Shown: positions 44,071 through 58,200 of the stretch, in pieces
How the letters are laid out: every line of letters begins with the position of its first letter
Numbering within the stretch: the first letter of the stretch is position 1
Assembly (NCBI GenBank): GCA_018806985.1
Contig: JADANN010000080.1
Coordinates: 434,001-498,000 of the forward strand
Length of the DNA stretch: 64,000 bases
Origin: Angiostrongylus vasorum
Taxonomy: Eukaryota > Nematoda > Chromadorea > Rhabditida > Metastrongylidae
Direction of reading: 5' to 3'
The notes under the pieces: generated by a model
The model's input: the letters and a program-made list of their open reading frames with translations, nothing else
Databases searched by the model: none
What the model was told of the DNA's origin: nothing
Translations under genes and position numbers: made by a program

Positions 44071-44857
44071 GCTTCTTGCCTTAGCTTAACCGGGTGTATC
44101 GTGGTTAGACAACCAAGAACACGATGAGTGTGGTAGGTGGTCAACGGTCGCAGTACTGATTTCATATCGACAACACTCCCCACAGGTCCTACTCGTATTC
44201 AAATATTGAGCACAAAGTTGTTATACCTCTAAGAAACACGGAAACACCTTACATAATACGTAATAGGTGAATATAAATCGGATGTACTCAGTGACTTTAA
44301 GCACCGTGAAGCTCATAGAGCGTATTCAATTGATTAAGAACCCCGCCATAAATTTCTCTTAATCATGATTCTCTATGGGGCAATAGCTTGACATTCGTTA
44401 TGACCTTATAAATCAGAATGGATGTGAAGATCGGAATCGTATAAGACTGCTCGTCTTTTCTTGTTGGTTGAAAAAAGCTTTTCCTCTGCAGTTTCGAAAT
44501 AATCCCTTCTAGTTCATTTCACACAGTGGCCGATGGTTGTGAATCCGAAGAATGCGTCAGATTTGCACCCACATAACTAATTTCCTTTCAATGTAATGGT
44601 TATTTTTTGCTTGCTTTCAAATACATCCATCGCAACCGTTGTTTCTGAACGTTAGATTTTCTGGTAGGGTCCTATGTTTACTTTACGAAATACAGCTCTT
44701 AATACATCCTTAATCATCCTTAATCTCAATTGCTTCTATAAATAATGACGCGACAAAGTGTACAGAAATTGATTTAGAAGCGCTCAGAATGAGCATCTAT
44801 GACTGAAGCCATACGTTTGCTTGAAGCAAGAGTAAAGGATAAAACGAGAAAGCTGTT

Positions 44858-45122
44858 GGCGTTGATAAATCCCCTGAGGGATGCTCCGTGCATCCGACTT
44901 CATTAGGTATCGTTAAAGGTGAATGAATGCATATCTGGCCTTTAAAATGACCCGCGGTGCCCAACCGATGTATCGAGCCAGTGCTGCTATCCTCCCAAAC
45001 AAGTCTGGTACCAATTTGCCGACCGCGGACGGATGGAGGGCTTGGTGGGCCATGGCCACGGGGATCGATTCCACGTGTGTGTCGTAGTGGCGCCTCCAAC
45101 CACTGCGCCACACGCGCTCATA
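44858..45122 (-). repeat. Family B SINE copy
   Basis: It has GTTGATAAATCCCCTGAGGG, CTTTAAAATGACCCGCGGTG and CCACTGCGCCACACGCGCTC (plus orientation). It lies in the spacer between ostd-1 and the degenerin gene. Confidence 0.8.
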
Positions 45123-45167
45123 GGCAAGAGTAATAAACAGGTAGTGTCCGGAATTGGAAGTAGGGTG

Positions 45168-45540
45168 CGAATAGCACGGTAGTGGTGGTGTCCATAATCA
45201 CGAGCGTGGTGCTTGTTCGATTCCGCTCCGAGCCAACCAAGCCTCTCATCCTTCCGGGTTCGGGAAGTTGGTAGCGCGGACTTGTCTGGGAAAAAAATCA
45301 CTCTCTGCAATCCAATTAGAAGCTCTGCAGCCCGGCTATCTCAGAACTCCAGGGAGAACTGCTCGACCAGCATTCTACAACACTCAAGATGGAATGGAAA
45401 TCCTCAAGCAGCAACCGAAGCTACACGTATAAGTTGGAAGACCTTCGGGGACAATAGATGCGAGGAAACGAATCGAATGTGAGAAGTGCTGGGATCCGCA
45501 CATTAGGCGTGAAGACGGATCAAATAAAATAATAAATAAA
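45168..45540 (+). repeat. Family C SINE copy
   Basis: It contains GCGAATAGCACGGTAGTGGT, CTTGTTCGATTCCGCTCCGA and GTGCTGGGATCCGCACATTA, and ends in AAATAATAAATAAAA. Confidence 0.85.
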
Positions 45541-46201
45541 ATATGCCTGAAATCATTGACAAAGTGTCCCTTGGATGAGACAACCATGACTTCGTCGATT
45601 ATATTGTTATTCCATCACATCAAAAGCAGATTCTGAATCCAATTATGTGCATTGTAGCATAAAGAGATGTATTCCTAATGGTGTTGGAGACTAACGTTGT
45701 GGGCCAACAAACTTTTTTAGTAGTAGATGACTGTCTACTCTCCACCAAGAACTGTGCACTAGTCGTAACTCCTTTACTTTTTACATTCTGCTATGTATTG
45801 GGTTTTTATGTGTGAATGTACTGCTCTGTGTATTACACAGAATCGTCTCTTACATAATGAAGCTTCGGTTTCTGCTATAGGTACGCAACGATTATTCAGC
45901 AGTTCAATAAGAAGCATCAAATAATTAATGACGAAATGACTGAAAGTTAAGACACGTATGAAGACGACGAAATCTCATTCAAGCCATTACTCCCAAGTAT
46001 TGAAGCACCTACACGTGCACACAAGCAGACAGAGACACAAAGGCATTGAGAAAAATCACAAAAGCATCAAAAGTAAGATTAGCAGTGAAATTGGAAATAA
46101 ACACAACTGCTTCAATGAATGTCAAATAAAGCAAGATTTAACATGTATCGTGGTGTTTCTTCTCCAAACATTCCGAATGACTGTCGTCATCTGATTGTTG
46201 A

Positions 46202-49200
46202 TCAGTTTTTCTTATCCATTTTTGACGAAAAGTCAGGTAATAGTCGAGTTCTGATGGTGATTGCAAGTATGTTAATGAGGAGAATTACAATTTCGATTGC
46301 AGTCAATACTGATGCTCCTGAAATTCTTTCTTCAGATGCAAATTTTATCGCTGAGTTAAGGTAAACGAAGAACAGCAATACTTACCCAACCACAGCCCCA
46401 TCTGACCACCAACGTCGGAGACGAGGTTGACAATTGAGTAGGATTCCGATTCTCGAAGAATCTCATAACTCATTTGTTCATAGTAAATTTCCAACATAGC
46501 TGCATGCTCACTGTAATATTAAGCCATTTGGTTTTTCTTCAATGTACAGGCTTAATAGCTTCACCTATGATAAACTGTTTACCTCTCAGATACAAGATGA
46601 AGGTAAAAGCATAGAAAGAAACTAGAAGAGCATTAAATTATGAAGAAGAATTTAAACTTTCTAAACTATGATTCCAAACAGACAAAACGACCTCAAAAAG
46701 GATCTAATACAACGAATCGAGTGGAAGATGTGCTTGATTGAAGGGTGGTCTGTTAGGGCACATAAATAAATGCAAGCAAAAAAGAAAAAATGCAATCTTT
46801 TTAAAAGATTGTAAAGGAGTATGATTTATTGTAAGCTGCTCCACTGATGCTATTCTGTACCCTTTCTTCATACAAATCTTCTTTATTAAGCAAATAACAT
46901 GTGAGTGGTTTCGTCTAGTCTCCATAAAATAGTTTACGTCGTGTGCTGTCTTAAAGCGTTCAGGAAGGCATTAGAATTTTATTACTAGTTGACCAAGTGT
47001 TAACTTTGAACACAAGGTACTACGTGAAATATAACCGCAAGGGTGCATTGCAAATATATGAGCAAAACTGGGAACCCTAGTTTAGGCTTGGAATCTACGG
47101 TAACCCTTTCCAGCGGCTCAAATGTTATGCACTGCACCTACTGGACGCTTGCTTTGTCTTTCTCTCGGCCAGTTTTTTTTTACCCAAATGGTCTTATCAG
47201 CAATCACTCGTCAACAGGTATGATTGGGGAAAGCACAAATCGGCACTGAATCTCCGGAAATAGTAATCGCGGCTTCCAAGCTCAAATGGGACTTCGTGTA
47301 TTGCTCATGTCTCAGTACCATGTGGTTGTATTTAGCTAAGTATTAAATTTTTTCAAACCATCATTATGTCTAGTTTTTGCATAAGTGTTCTCTACAGGTT
47401 CAATGGAAGTCATTTCATAGCTTTTAAAGAAATGTTGCTGCTTCAAAATTAGAAACTTTGTTCGGTTTTGCTGGCTACAACTTTTTGGTAGACCCTTTAT
47501 AACAACTAAATGAGATCGTTATAACCAGCAAAGCTAACTAAGCATTTTCTGTGGTCTCACCTGTAGTATGAGTTGCAGTCTTTCGAATCACATTCAATTC
47601 GATTACTGTCAGATGGCCATTTTGCCGCTGAATATGTTGTGGTATAGACGTCCTGCTTACAAGGATGCATGCATCTGCACGACTTTCTTATCGTCATTTT
47701 AGCACTCTCAAGGGAAAGACAGTTTCCTGAAATCGTCCTTTACAGAAGACAACAGTGAGGGCGACAGAAACAACAACGCAACGGCAACGGCAGCAACAAC
47801 AACGGATGTAACAGGTAATCTCGGCCCCAATGGACTTTCTGTGTCAGCAACATATCAATTAATTTATCCAGATGTCTGTGCCCGCATATTGAAACCCAGA
47901 ATTCTTCCGGCGTTCTACTATCAACTGAGATATACAACAATTCCAATTTGACCTGGAAACGAGACGTCGCTGAATCGACGTCTTTCGAAATACACTGGGT
48001 GCAACATTAAGCCGATCATACTTATTTGGATACTTGGATGGCCCTTTTCATCGGTTGTGCAGACCTCAGCATAATTTCAATTTTTCGGAAACTTGCTGGT
48101 TTATCCATTGTGGTTCCCTGGAATCCCAGGGTCAACCAAGCTGAAGTTTTCCACAGGTCGTTACCCTAGGCAGTCTCCAGGATTGTAGATCAGACGACCC
48201 GTAATTTTGGCGATAAGCCGATCTTAGTTATTCAAACCTTTGTCAAGCCTTTCATCTTTGAGATTTTCTGAAAAACAGTATAAAACGGGGACGGTTTGGT
48301 TTTGTGTTCGGAAGGGTTGAAGATGAATAGACCAAAAGGCCCTTAGCCCTAGATTTCAGAATCGTTTTTTATTTAGGCTAAGTATTAGTTATGTATGACT
48401 AGGTAAGTGTTATTACGACAACATTCGAAAACGAATGAGTTATTTAACCTTTGTTCTTTTTCTGACCATAGTTAATGTTGCCGTTAGTCACTGATGCTAT
48501 CCGAAGTGAACTGAAAGACAAACTGACTCGTGTACTCATTTCTAATGTCACAAATTTGTGTTCTACTAGAGGGTTTTGGAAATCTTGGATCTGCGCACCC
48601 ACATCGATTGATAATTCGTTTTTTGGTAGCAATTACGATAGCATCCCTAGAACAATTCTTATTAAAAAAATTATCTAGTAGTCAAAGGAAGTGTAACTTA
48701 TCTCCGGCTCATAACTGTAATCTCTATAGATGTATCCCAATGGCAGAGATGTATTCGGATCGAAACAACCACCATCTTCAAGTCGATTTACTTTCTTCTT
48801 AAATGATTTGCATATTTTCGGAATACAACATCACTATTAGATCTTTCACTTACTAATGATATACCAAAAGCAGATACAGCTCCAGTTGGTGCAGAGTATC
48901 CGAAAGTATCCGGGAAAGGACATTGCTTTTGGCCATGAATAGTGATCCGAACTCCAGTAGCTTCTGTTGTGGGTAAGTAGTCGGATGTGTTAACGAACAT
49001 CATTAACCGTAAGCCTAAAAGTAGCTGTTTTATTGGGAACGGTTAGTCCCTCACTAGAGACATTAAAGTATTCACAATGAAGCTGGATTTTCGCCAACAT
49101 ACGGCAATTTTTTTCACTACAGAATAGTGAGGAAATTGAGAATTTTACCAACTCAGGGAACAGACTTTGCTCTATCTCTAAAAGACAGCTACATCTTTTA

Positions 49201-52200
49201 TAAAATATTCCTTCAATTTCGAAGTGGTTTGGATTGAAACATTGGTAACAAATCAACTACAGAAGCAAGCGGAGCGGCGAACTTCTGAACACCTATATGT
49301 CCTACTGGGCGAAATCTCGCTTTTTCAAGTGCATAGGTGGACGAAACACGAGCACTGGTGCAAAAAGCGAGCAAGAAAAAAAACGCGTCTTCGGGACTCC
49401 AGATAAGCAGAAATTTGGTTTGGCAACATGGAAATTTTCTTATCTTATGAGCTAAATATCTGTACATTCCGGGACTTTTTATTCCAAACAATAAAATTCA
49501 CTAAGGTGTGAGATACGTTGCTTCAAATTTGAAAGTTGCTACTGTTTTCGCACCAAATGACTCCGTATAGGGTCGCATGGTTGCATATTAATAAAAAACA
49601 ATTTTCAGACAAAAAGTTAGTAATGCTGGTCCACAAAGAACACGTGAGACAGGTGGGTGGGAAAGCTGAGCACGAAAAAAGCTGCCAAAATCTGGAAGGC
49701 ACATCGTGACCACCTGTACTGTCCACACATCCACCAAAAAGGCTTTTTTAGTAAGGCGATAATGGGAGGCGATCCAGTGATCAGTGGACTGTCCGAAATG
49801 CAAAGACGCCAATCACATCACCATTCACGACATCCAGGATGAACAAAAGAAGAGAAATCCATAGAGGAACTGGTGTCATTGCCATTCTTCTCAATACGAA
49901 CCTGACCATGAACATTAGTTCCTTTGAAGAACCACTAATCTGAACAGCAAAACTGTGATTAGAAAGATGTCGACCAATCTAAGTTTTGACAGACTTTATC
50001 ATATCAAAAGGTTGCAGATATTGGAATTTGGAGACGGATATTTGGATGCTAACATTTATTGAAGAAGGACAATAAAGGTGACACCGTCTACAAGGTCATC
50101 ACCGACCACTTCAATACCAAGACTACCTTAAAATCATAAGTGAAATACTCCACATTATGACCCACGAACTGGAAAAGAGGAAGAGAAGTGGAGGTGAGAG
50201 GCTTTCTGAGCTTATCACGAAAACCGAAGACATCAAGTAAATATGGCAAATATCGCTCATGGCACCATCGCCTGTGGTGCTCTTTCTTCCATTCACAGCG
50301 AAAGAATGCGCCAAGCTACTTGGCACGTTCGCCACTGAGCAGATTTCGGTATCGTTATTGTGAAATGCATTAAAAAAGGCTTATGTAACTTCGATCAAGC
50401 ATAAATGATACCAGAATTATTTTGTATTCACTAAAAAAGTTCTGACTTAGATGCCGTCGTTCTCGTTGGTACCGTCAGACAACACACTACCTACCGTAAC
50501 TTGGTCCAGCACGACTGCTCGCCAGTACTCTGTTTGGATCCGCATTGAATGTATAACAGTTTCCAAATTCCGGATCAATATGAAGCCTGTAATTTGATTT
50601 ATTTTATGTTGGGAATAATAACAAAAAGTTTGTAAACAGAAAGGAAATAATATATCTAGCAATCATTATAAAATGAGAACTGAGTAAGAAACAACAGCAA
50701 ATTACTTGAATTCCCTCTCTATGTCGCACTGCATACTGTTGAATGAGCATTGTTTGATGAGTTCTGATTTACCATATCCCAATGCAGCACGTCGTTGTGG
50801 CGGTAATGTTGACATCTTCAAGATTAATCTGCAAGAAGATCATTCTTCACAAAATAATTTTTTTCGCTTGTATAAGTTATTGATTCAACTTGACAAAAAA
50901 GCCAATCAATCTCTGGCACTGTGATTATTCCACCGAGATACAATAAAGTGTCTTTCTTTTCATGGTCAAATAGACGAACTATAGCATATATAGTGGATTA
51001 GGTGCCTAATCAAATTCTTCGCCTTCAGTAATGTTGAGAGATATGAACGGTAAATGTCAAAAAACGGTATCTTGATCAGCATAACCGAGATTGTTCCGTA
51101 ATACTTGAGTTTATTTTGTGGAAGTTCCTAAGGTGTCGGCTGTTGAAAGCAAACGAAAGTTATGTAAAAGAATCCGATTAATTGGACCGCTTTATGTTTA
51201 GCGAAATTTGATAGACCCCGGAAGTTAAGCCGGGTTCAAATTAAACAATAGAACCAGTGGAAAACCTGTTAGGTAAACTGATTATGTCTTTTAGAGAAGC
51301 AGCCTTGGCTGCGATTGATGATGACGTCGAAGTACAACCGTGGATGAGGAGTGATGTCTAGGCATTACTCAACGAAGATGATTTCTTCTACAACTGACAA
51401 ACAAGATGGTCATTAGAGAAGGTTTAATATTTGAAAAAGGTGGAAAAGAAAAGTTTAAAAAGTTGTCGGAACTGGAATGGAATAATACAAAGCTATAGCA
51501 GACATCCTCCTAACGGTTTACCGCCTCATCGTAGCTGGGAGTGTTCCTGGGTATCGGACTGCGATCTACAGCGGGGATTCATCCCCTCGGTAGGGTCTTC
51601 CAAGTTGAGATGGGGCACGGCGTTTCAATCAAGAAACCCAGCTAAGAGTAAACCGATACCAGGATCCACCACCGTCTTGTTAGCAAACTAGTCACGTAGC
51701 ATAGAGGCAAATCTCCCTATGAGCCACAAGGGCGGTGGCTGCCTGTGGTAGTGAGGACTTGGGGGCAAACTTTGACTAGGATGACCTTGGGACTCTAGGG
51801 AACCACAATAGATGAACCAGCAAAATCCAAAAATGGATATTATGCGAGGGGCCGCGCAACCAGTGAGGACGGGCCATTCAAGTTTCCAAGTAAGTAAATA
51901 TAGTAGACATAGAAGGGACTGACAGGTCAAAAAAACAGTGTTAGATATGAAGTATGCTTTTTTTTGAAGCATTACAAAGTCAGTGGAGAGTAAAAGATCT
52001 AACACTCTGCTTAAGTCGAAGTGGAGAATCTGGCATTGTTGTTCAGATCAAAAAGAACAATAAGGGCGTGTCCCAGACACTTTCAGGTGTGTACTAGGTA
52101 TTGCGAATACCAAAACACTGTTGTAAAAAAAAATTCTGACACCTCTTGCAAAATTTGTGGAAGAATCAGTAGTCTATGACTGATAAAGAAGTTGCAAATC

Positions 52201-55200
52201 CACTGAGAACAATCATGGGATAGAAACTAACAACGTCAGACGAGAAAACTTAAAGCGAGGAAATCGGGTAGGTTACTGAGGGGGTAAACACGATATGGTT
52301 CACCATGTTCTTCAACGGAATATAGTAAAAATGCTAGGCGAAAGCCCATCATTACGGTTATAATTCGTGGGTCCTTACCAGTAATGTGAAGAGAAATCAG
52401 CAGTCACTTCTACGATGCTACAAATGGAGTCGAACGCTTTGTGTTTTCTGAAGAGAATGAACAATATTACTTATTATTACGCTTCCATGTGAACCCTGTG
52501 CGGTTGGTCTCCACGCGACATACTCAGTGGAAGCCTTCATAGAAAGCGGCTCTGAGGAAGGCGAAATCCGTGAAACGTCAGCTTGTTCGTGAATAAAGAA
52601 TAAAAATAACCCCTCGTGTTTGCTCAACAAGAATACGAAGAATGAACAATGTCAAGCCGTTTGTCTTTTATTCTTAGCAATAACACACGCACGGTCGCCA
52701 GATCGACCTTTTGCCGGCCCATTACTTCGGAGTTGCTAGAACTACACAAAGCTTGGCTGAGAAAGCTCCTTCTAATTGCGCTCCAAGCGCTGAACTGAAG
52801 CAATTTATGTGACAACTGGCCACATAACAGGATATATAAGCAAACAAATTTAATAATAAATAGAGGTGGATAGCCCAGTGGCAGATGATCATGAGCACGT
52901 CTCTGGCTCGTTCCCGCTCCAGGCTCACTAACCCTCTCATCCCTTTGGTCGGGAAATTGCTAACGTACTTGCCTGGGAAGAAATCACTCTTTGTACTCCA
53001 AATAGGGAAGGGTCTTCTAGCTCAGCTATCTCGGCACTTCAGGGAGAATTGGCTCGGCCAGCATTCTACGACATTCGTGTTGAAAGGAAAATCCTCATGC
53101 GGCGGCCGAAACTAGACGTAAAAGTTGGAAGACCTTCGTGAATGATGGATGTTTGAAAACAAATCGAATGTGAGTGGTGCCGGAATCCGCGCAGTAGACG
53201 TGAAGACAGATTGTGTGGAATAAAAAATAAAAAACAAATATAAAATTTTATTTTTTTCATAAGATTAGGAATAATAAAAAATTCATTTGTAACCTTAGCA
53301 TTCTCTTGCACTTACTCCTGTTTTGCTCGTGTCGTGATTGCAACCTGGTCGGTCATGTTGCCATAACCGAGTTCTTTGAGATGGTTGAGAAAGTCATTAC
53401 GGAACGGGTTATCCATTGGTGGAACAATTCGGCCTCGAAATTCCCATACACGTCTAAGTCGCTCCTCACCTTTGAGTATACAATAGCCCATATTCTGGAG
53501 AAAAGAAAAAAAGATAATTTACGGTGAAGTTTCTTGCAATATTCCGCATTTCATTATCACGTGCTTCACATATAATCCTCTACCCCCATTCCCTACTTGT
53601 AATCTGGTAAACCCATTTTCCAACGGTAGGGTACTCAAGGGTTGGTTATCGAGTCGTGCAAGAGCAAACGTAGGTTTTATTCGTTGGATGTCATCGCAAG
53701 ACTCTTCCGGGTTTAGGATAAAGCTGGTTTTTCGATCGCAGACAATGATTTCTCGATCGCTAGAAAATTTCAATTGCTCAAAGTTTATTTGCAAAACAGG
53801 TTTTACTACTTAGCAATTTTCATATATACATGTCCTATGCAGTGTCCTCCCTAGAATTGACGCTTCTAAAAATTGCTAAGGAGGTTTGGGCTTTTAAAAT
53901 TTCTAATGCAACAGCGGCAATAATAAATATAAACGACACATTAGGGAACATTTTATTGCCTTGCAAGACGAAATAACGCTTATTCTTTTGCTTTCATCTT
54001 GAAAAAAATAGGCTTTGAACCCATAAAATAAAAAAGATGTACGATGTAAACGACTCCAAAAAACCAGAATTTCGTCATGCTAAAGCAAGGGAAGCATCCT
54101 GGATTAATTCCAAAGGCTCAGAAATAAACCGCAGCGAGGATTGCTTTATTATCAGGCGAGATCTCGTACAATATCTCAAACAGATATTTAAACGTGAGAG
54201 GAGCTCGTTATCCATTAAGATGAACTCTATACGGTTGGTCTTTATGTGGAATACTTAGCAAAGGAATCGTAGAAAACGGTGAGTGTGTGACCAAGTTGTT
54301 TTTTTCATCCAATGTTGTCGAAAATTTAGGAGTTGATCTTTCTGTTGGGTTTATGGAGGTGTTATTATTGCAGTTATTTAGTGGATTGCAGTGAGCCAAG
54401 TCTTTACACGCTCTGAAGGAGGCGAAACCTTCCAGGAACGTTAGCCGTTGTGCGTAAATGGCGTATAATAACAACATCATGTGCGCTTATCGAGGAAATA
54501 ACGAATTGTGTATCAGTTAGGTCAACAGAAAGTCAGACTTGGAAATTAAAACAAGGAGACTCTCGTAATGCAAGCAAAGATATGTACACTCCTAGTAGTT
54601 TCATTGAAACTGATAAAATTCGCAATGAGCTGAGATATCTTGACTAAAGTTGGAAGCTGCAACCATTTTGTTATCGTACTGAAAGCTGTCCTCCTATTTG
54701 TATGGTATGACTCCTATAAAAGTCACATTTTCGCTTATTTGTTAATGGATTTACTTACTACCCGGTTGTACGCCATCGCGAGTCATTGTAAAGGCTAGAT
54801 ATGCACTCAATCACCTCCAAACAATGCTTAATGAAGTCGAATGCACGGCGCATCCCTCGGGGGAATGATCAACACCGCGAGCTTTATCCTTTATGCTTTA
54901 TCGTTATCACGGCAAGTGAAGTGTGGCTGACCTTTGATCCTTAGTGGCGACCTTGCTGAAGCAATGCATAGTTTGACCTGTCTGATTCTATATAGTTAGC
55001 GTGTTAATAATTTAGTGAGTTTCTGAACGCTTTACGAAATTTGGACTCCATTTCAAATCTCTTGTTATGTGTCTTATTAGAGAACGCTGTCTATTTGCTG
55101 CTTTGTTGACGAAACTTGCCTACAAATAGTTTTTATTGCAGTTCTTACTTACCAGTTGACATAGACAAGGTATCGAATCTGTTCCTGTTGTGTTCGGCAT

Positions 55201-58200
55201 ATTACAATACCCTATATCATTGCATTCTGGACATACTAACTCCATCCAAGTTCTGAAAAAATGGGTATCTTTTTTATCTCATCATGCCAACTAAAGACTA
55301 TTTTTTGGCTGGTTTGAAAGCCAAATTATTTCGAAATTGATAGTCCTTTCAAAGGATTCCTGTGGGATTCATCGCCCATGCTATAAATCCGCTAGCTTGT
55401 TCACGTTCTTTTTCTTCGAGGATAATTAGTATGCAACAATTTGAGTCCGAAACGAAGGAATCTAAAAGTCATTTTAGAGTGCTCGTTTAAGAAGATAATA
55501 ATGTTTACAGTACATTGTAAGCATAGCAATATGTGCAACTGAGATGACGGCCATAAATTATTTAGAGTAGAGATTTCAATAAAATTTCAGCATGCTCATC
55601 AATTTGAAAGTCCTAAGCAAAAACATTTTAAGAAACAAGTCAGTTGCAAAGGAACGAATATTGAAGGGTTTAAGTGGAAACTAGGACTTAAGTAAAGGGT
55701 TTCAGACGTTCCACATTAATGTTTCTTTAGCATGAAGCTTTTACAGTGGTAGTCCAAACTACTGCAAGGCAAAAAACAAAAGTTTCCTAAAATTTTTCGT
55801 TTAGTTTAATCTAAGATTCACTTCGTACTGTAGCACGGCCAAACGCTACCATCACGACGATCGTAGTTGCAAATACAGGCACTGGTGATATTCGGTGGAA
55901 CGGCATCGGATCCAACACATTCGATCGTCAGACCACGTCCACAGTCACATGCCGAATACACAGCTTCATATTGCACGAAACGGTAATTACCTGTAAAGTC
56001 TGCCTTCTTTTTTCGGTTTGTTATTTTTACATCTTTACTTTACATTACGCTGTATTTTTTCGCACTGCTACGTTTCTACGTCGACAGCGGCTACTACCTG
56101 CTGGTACTGGTTAGGTCTTCCCTGGGCCTCTTTAAGAAGAACGTCAGATTTTTTCCGCAGGTGTTTAGTTCTTACGCTTGCTGAATCTCTCATGTACATT
56201 GCCGTTTGACATACACAAGGTAAAGGCAGACCAAACGCTTCATGCAGCGGACGTAGGCAAATTCACTGCATGAACTATTTTTTTGCACCGCACTGACTTA
56301 CAGCTTCTCTATGTCCATAGGCATTAATGTTCTACATATCCCCGAAAGAAGACAATAAAAGAACTTTATCTCTTCCCTTTGGGAGCATGCGATATTAGCT
56401 CTTCTTACAGAAATCAATGGCAATGAGAAATAAGCGATTCATTTAAGAAGCATGATGCACTTGGCGTTTCTCGAGTGAGCAGTGCTTCAACCACGCAAAC
56501 ACGAGGGGCACGCGACACAGAGACTAATGAAGATTTTAATTGGTTTTAACTTGACAGACTACCATTATTTAGAAATCAAAAAATTGGCGAACTCGAATGA
56601 TGGATTAAAAGTTAGCGAAAAGGAAATAAAGGAATTTATAGACTGTTTTGCTCCCAGAAATACTAAAAAGTAAGACTGATCTGTTGTAATACAGGTGATT
56701 GCACCAGTTTTGCTCAGATTTTCAGCATTTGAGTGAACTAAATATAACCCTCGATTCGAAGTGCAAATTTCCTCACCGGTTATAGCGTTTCGTTTCTTCC
56801 TTTCACGAATTCTCTCATGATTAGCAGTGTTACTATATGTGACAGCTTGATGAAATGCATCTAACTGAAAATGGATTAAGATATAACATAACAACGATTA
56901 TATTCCGTATAAAAAAGAAAGAATAGCAACATTGAAACAACCGTTTCACTGATTTCCTGGACACTTCGTGCTAGATGATTTTTGAACGGATTCAAATTAC
57001 AAACGGTTATGGCGGGAAATGGAGCCGATTCGAATTCTAACTAAAATTACACATATTCTCTCGCCTATATTTTATGTATGAAGCGAAGAAAAAAAGCCGC
57101 TTACCTCAACATTAACTATTTTCTCTTTTTTTTCTGATACTTTTCAAACACAAGCATACATTGTGTGCAGAAACAAATAAGTGACATTGTACTAAAAATG
57201 ATCCATAAAATTCGAACTGAAAACCGTGAAGTGCTGAGAATCTGGAAATGAAAGTGATGACCTCCAAGAAAAGCAAATACTAGTTTATTTAATAAACCAT
57301 AAAAAACGATTTACAGAGAACTGAGAGCTTAGAAGTAGTGCTTTTTTTCAGTGTAATTTCAGTTGTTACTGAAAATTTGAGAGTTTTGTGTTGGAAGTTA
57401 GTCAAAGACAACATGTTTCCGATTATTTTGATAATCTATGGAATTTTGCAGTATTCATATTTTTAAAAAAATTTTAAGCGAAATTGTAATATTTGCTCTT
57501 TTATTCCTTATTAATTCGACCGCACACAATCCAATGTCGAATAAGCTGGGTGAAAGCAGAGCTGGCAATAGATTATGGCGCATGGGCTTTAAAAAATGTG
57601 AAGTTCCTTTAATCATTCAAACGTTGTTTTAGCATAATTGATCAATCAGAGGCAGATAGCACAGTGGTAGTGAAGGCGTTCATCATGAGCACGGTTTTGG
57701 TTCTATCCCGCTCCAGGCTCACCAAGCGTCTCATCCTTCCGGTCGGGAAATGGCTACCATACTTGTCTGGGAAGAATTCACTCTCTGCAATCTAAGTTTG
57801 AACGCTCTAGCTCGGGTATCTCAGGACTAACAGGCATTCTACGACATTCGTGGTGAAAGGAAAGTCGTCAAGCAACACCCGAAACCACACGTAAAAGTTC
57901 GAAGACCTTAGTGGACGATGGATTTGAGGAAACGATTCGAAAATGAGAAGTGCTGGGGGATCCACACACTGGATGCGAAAGACGAGTCGTAAAACTTTGA
58001 TAAACCAAGTTTATTTATTATTTTTGTTGACTTCTTATTAAAGATGACGCAAAGCTCAGGTTCCATTTCAACAAAAAGTTGTGTGTTTTCGAAGAAACCA
58101 TCAAATTTTTGTTAGATTAACCACTTAGTTATCATCATAGAATCAAGCAGACAAACGATATTAGATGGCAGAAAGTCGAAAAAAGATGATAAAATCAAAA

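Larger units (their letters stand above)
43272..46201. other. Spacer between the degenerin 3' end and ostd-1
   Basis: About 2.9 kb with the 36-bp tandem units, a family B and a family C SINE. No gene was recognised. It should contain the ostd-1 promoter and the degenerin 3' UTR. Confidence 0.6.

Noticed and set aside
46119..46364. 81-codon plus-strand ORF
   Set aside because: It is the antisense of the degenerin TM2 exon (46202-46317).
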